A stretch of DNA of 5,604 bases from an uncultured delta proteobacterium (lineage in GTDB: Bacteria; Myxococcota_A; Polyangia; Polyangiales; Ga0077539): positions 1 through 5,604 of the forward strand of contig CAISKJ010000668.1 in NCBI GenBank assembly GCA_903885885.1, read 5' to 3'. Positions within the stretch are counted from its first letter, which is position 1, and each line of letters starts with the position of its first letter. The notes beneath the pieces were generated by a model. That model was not told the DNA's origin. It was given only the letters and a program-made list of their open reading frames with translations, and made no database searches. Below are positions 3,323 to 5,604 of the stretch, piece after piece. Made by a program: the position numbers and the translations under genes.

Positions 3323-5604
3323 TTACGGCCGCGACACGAGCACGCTGTACGCGCCGCCCGCCCCGCTGAACCCGTCGACCACCAGCGCGTGAACGCCCGC
3401 GCCCCCCACGAGCGGGGCCGTGAGCGTCGACTGCGGCGCGCAGGTGGTGCTGTCGTTGTTGCAGAGGTTGTCGGTGCCCGCGCCGCTCACCACGCTGAGC
3501 ACGGTGTTCCACGTCGCGCGGCCGCAGGTGTTGGCCGTGAGCGTACCCGCCAGCTGCTCGGGGCAGGTGGGCCACCAGAACGCCTGCTCGGCCCCGGTGC
3601 CGCCGCAGGTGGCCGAGTACCCGCTCGTGCCGCCCGCCACCGTGGTGCCCGCGCGCACCGAGAGGCCGCGCGCGAGGAGGGCCACCGTGCCCACGCCGAT
3701 GTTCACGTGCTCGAAGCGAATCGTGGCCGTCGCGGGCACGCCGTTCGACGACACCACGAGGTAGTAGGTGCCCGGGGGGAGCACCGTGTAGATCTGCGAG
3801 GCGGCGCCGCCGGTGGTGCAACTCGCGCCGAGGTTGTCGTCGCACACGAGGTCGCCCGGCGTCTGCGTGGTGCGAACCTGCGCGGTGCACGACGTCGCGA
3901 GAAACAGCTTGGTATCCCACGGCGTGCCGAAGGTGTCGGCGTAGATGAGCTCGCGGCGCGTGAGCGTGAAGCGATAGAACACGTCGCCGCCGCCGACGGT
4001 GTCGCAGGGCGAGTCGAGGCTGTGCGTCGCGCTGGTCATGTTGACCGAGAGGGCGATGCGCGAGCCCGCCGCGAGGTTGATGTCCGTCGCGGTGGCGCAG
4101 TTGTCGTTGGCGGGCGGCGCCACCACGCAGCGCGACGTGCTGCACACGTAGCCCAGGGCGCACACGCGGCCGCAGGCGCCGCAGTTGGCCGCGTCGGAGG
4201 CGGTGTTGACGCAGCGCAGGCCGCAGGCCGTGAGGGGCGCGCGGCACACCGTCGAGCACGCGCCCGCCACGCAGTACTGGCCCGCCGGACACACCACGCC
4301 GCAGCGGCCGCAGTTGGCCTCGTCGAAGTCCGTCGGCGTCTCGCAGCCGTTGGCGGCGAGGCGGTCGCAGCTCGCGTAGCCCGCGTTGCAGGTGCCGATC
4401 GCGCACGCGCCCGCGGCGCAGGCCGCCGTGGCGTTGGGGAGCGCGCAGGTGTTGCCGCACGCGCCGCAGTTGCGGGGGTCGGTGCCCGTCGCGATCTCGC
4501 AGCCGTCCGACGGGTCGTTGTCGCAGTTCGCGAAGCCCGCGTTGCACGCGATGGCGCACGCGCCGCTCGCGCACGAGGGCGTGCCGTTGGCCCGGCTGCA
4601 GGCCACGCGGCACCCGCCGCAGTTGGCCACGTCGGTGTTCTGGTTCACCTCGCAGCCGTTGGCGGGCGCGCCGTCGCAGTCGGCGAAGCCCGCGCTGCAC
4701 GTCCCGATCGTGCACGAGGCCCCCACGCACGCGGGCGCGCCGTTGGCGACGGCCCCGCACGCGCGCCCGCAGGCGCCGCAGTGGGCGAGCGTGCTGCTCG
4801 TGTCGACGCAGGCGCCCGCGCAGGTGACCAGCGGCCGCGCGCAGGTGAGCTGGCACGCGCCGCCCGAGCACACCGAGCCCGCGGCGCAGCGCACGCCGCA
4901 GCCGCCGCAGTTGAGCGGGTCGTTGCCGGTGGGCGTCTCGCAGCCGTTGGCCGCGTCGCGGTCGCAGTTGGCGAAGCCCGGGTTGCACAGGCCCACGGCG
5001 CACGCGCCGGCGGTGCAGGTCGGCGTCGCGTTGGGCGCGGCGCACGCCACGCCGCAGCTGCCGCAGTTCGAGGCCGTCACCGCGAGGTTGGTCTCGCAGC
5101 CGTTGGCGGGGTTCTCGTCGCAGTCGCCGAAGCCCGGGGCGCAGCGCACCTCGCAGTCGCCGAGGTTGCACGACGCCGTCGCGTTGGGCCCCGCGGGGCA
5201 CGTGCGGCCGCACATGCCGCAGTTGGTGAGCGACCCGGCGAGGTCGGCCTCGCAGCCGTTGGCGGCGTTGCCGTCGCAGTCGCCGAGGGCGCGGTTGCAG
5301 GCCGTCTCGCAGCGGCTCGCGGTGCAGGTCGCGCTGGTGCCCGCGGGCGCCGGGCAGCGGTTGGTGCAGCTGCCGCAGCGGGTCGCGTCGCTCGTGAGGC
5401 TCACCTCGCAGCCGTTGGCGGGGTTCATGTCGCAGTCGCCGAAGCCCGCGGCGCAGGCGGTGACGGCGCACGCGCCCATGACGCACGCGGGCGTGCCGTT
5501 GGGCGGGTCGCACACGTTGTTGCACCGGCCGCAGTGCGTGGCGCTCGACTGCACGTCGACGCACACGCGGTCGCAGCACATGCGGCCGCCCGTACACTCG
5601 GCGC
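3323..5604 (-). CDS. Large secreted cysteine-rich repeat protein with two C-terminal beta-sandwich-like domains, N-terminus beyond window
   Basis: 759 codons are visible before the TAA at 3323-3325. An ATG at 5579-5581 is not the true start: the codons before it (AECTGGR) already carry the repeat pattern, so the gene runs off the right edge, where a signal or lipoprotein peptide would be expected. Numbering from that Met, residues up to 485 are ten Cys-rich modules of about 48-52 residues with eight cysteines each (nine in the first), about 81 Cys in all. Most read C-x6-C-D-x4-NGCE-x10-CG-x-CG-x2-C, then two more Cys. Residues about 490-625 and 640-750 are two domains that each carry a TW/PW-[DN]-T-x-L motif, a Cys/Asp-rich turn and a late hydrophobic strand (TYYLVV; HALVV), resembling the PPC (pre-peptidase C-terminal) fold. 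The protein is presumably extracellular and disulfide-rich, with an adhesive or structural role by inference; no catalytic motif is seen. Confidence 0.9.
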   Translation of the reverse strand, partial: AECTGGRMCCDRVCVDVQSSATHCGRCNNVCDPPNGTPACVMGACAVTACAAGFGDCDMNPANGCEVSLTSDATRCGSCTNRCPAPAGTSATCTASRCETACNRALGDCDGNAANGCEADLAGSLTNCGMCGRTCPAGPNATASCNLGDCEVRCAPGFGDCDENPANGCETNLAVTASNCGSCGVACAAPNATPTCTAGACAVGLCNPGFANCDRDAANGCETPTGNDPLNCGGCGVRCAAGSVCSGGACQLTCARPLVTCAGACVDTSSTLAHCGACGRACGAVANGAPACVGASCTIGTCSAGFADCDGAPANGCEVNQNTDVANCGGCRVACSRANGTPSCASGACAIACNAGFANCDNDPSDGCEIATGTDPRNCGACGNTCALPNATAACAAGACAIGTCNAGYASCDRLAANGCETPTDFDEANCGRCGVVCPAGQYCVAGACSTVCRAPLTACGLRCVNTASDAANCGACGRVCALGYVCSTSRCVVAPPANDNCATATDINLAAGSRIALSVNMTSATHSLDSPCDTVGGGDVFYRFTLTRRELIYADTFGTPWDTKLFLATSCTAQVRTTQTPGDLVCDDNLGASCTTGGAASQIYTVLPPGTYYLVVSSNGVPATATIRFEHVNIGVGTVALLARGLSVRAGTTVAGGTSGYSATCGGTGAEQAFWWPTCPEQLAGTLTANTCGRATWNTVLSVVSGAGTDNLCNNDSTTCAPQSTLTAPLVGGAGVHALVVDGFSGAGGAYSVLVSRP
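3332..3664 (-). other. Second C-terminal beta-sandwich-like domain
   Basis: Residues about 640-750. It repeats the layout of the preceding domain: QAFWWPTCPE in place of DVFYRFTL, TWNTVLSVV in place of PWDTKLFL, a CNND turn in place of CDDN, and GVHALVVDGFSG in place of GTYYLVVSSNG. It ends two residues before the stop. Probably a diverged duplicate of the first domain. Confidence 0.55.
3707..4111 (-). other. First C-terminal beta-sandwich-like (PPC-like) domain
   Basis: Residues about 491-625, after a Pro-rich linker (VVAPPANDNC). Visible marks are GGGDVFYRFTL, then PWDTKLFL, a Cys-containing CDDN turn, and LPPGTYYLVVSS near the end. This order of strands and the PGTYYLVV motif are typical of PPC-type domains found at the C-termini of secreted bacterial proteins. 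Assigned from pattern alone. Confidence 0.6.
4127..5604 (-). repeat. Tandem coding repeat of ten eight-cysteine modules (two types)
   Basis: Modules begin at Cys residues 43, 95, 147, 199, 247, 295, 346, 398 and 446 (Met at 5581 as 1), preceded by one module that starts at the window edge. Seven are type A, with CD....NGCE (SDGCE in one). Three are type B (edge module, 247, 446), where that stretch is replaced by C-x3-CV[DN]. Both types share the following CG.C...C core. The type A unit is 52 residues (156 bp) in most copies. Type B modules and some type A modules are 48 residues. Confidence 0.9.

Noticed and set aside
4340..5419. Regularly spaced short repeats that could suggest a CRISPR array
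   Set aside because: The repeats are 15 bp, spaced in multiples of three, lie in one open frame, and encode the same NGCE motif; the intervening sequence is also repetitive.
3174..5597. Minus-strand open frame of 807 codons overlapping the Cys-rich gene
   Set aside because: It encodes an Arg/His-rich, low-complexity product with no motif and is a frame-shifted shadow of the Cys-repeat gene, as expected at high GC.

Overview
The window is very GC-rich (roughly 70% by eye), and nearly every real codon ends in G or C. It encodes an RbgA-type GTPase, a DUF1993 protein, a BNR/Asp-box lipoprotein and a very large cysteine-repeat surface protein. This mix, and especially the 'CD..xANGCE...CG.CG..C' repeat protein, is typical of Myxococcota (Polyangia/Myxococcia-like). 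The assignment is inferred from style and families, not from a marker gene.

Layout: (1) Positions 1-823, minus strand, hold the N-terminal 274 residues of a lipoprotein that runs off the left edge. (2) Positions 901-1740, minus strand, hold a complete rbgA (ylqF) ribosome-assembly GTPase, 77 bp upstream of the lipoprotein gene and possibly co-transcribed with it. (3) Positions 1741-1830 are a short divergent intergenic region. (4) Positions 1831-3267, plus strand, hold a compact set of three genes: two small multi-pass membrane proteins joined by a TGATG overlap, then a DUF1993 protein after 43 bp. (5) Positions 3268-3322 are a convergent intergenic region filled by two back-to-back hairpins. 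(6) Positions 3323-5604, minus strand, hold the C-terminal 759 residues of a secreted or surface Cys-rich repeat protein whose N-terminus lies beyond the right edge.

No RNA gene, mobile element, CRISPR array, phage gene or defence locus is visible, and no gene-free stretch exceeds 90 bp. The only clearly housekeeping function is RbgA (50S subunit maturation). The two cell-envelope proteins at the edges fit the large exported proteome of myxobacteria. Nothing ties the six genes into one pathway. The most distinctive object is the Cys-rich protein: ten eight-cysteine modules of two kinds in a higher-order order B-AAAA-B-AAA-B, followed by two beta-sandwich-like domains.
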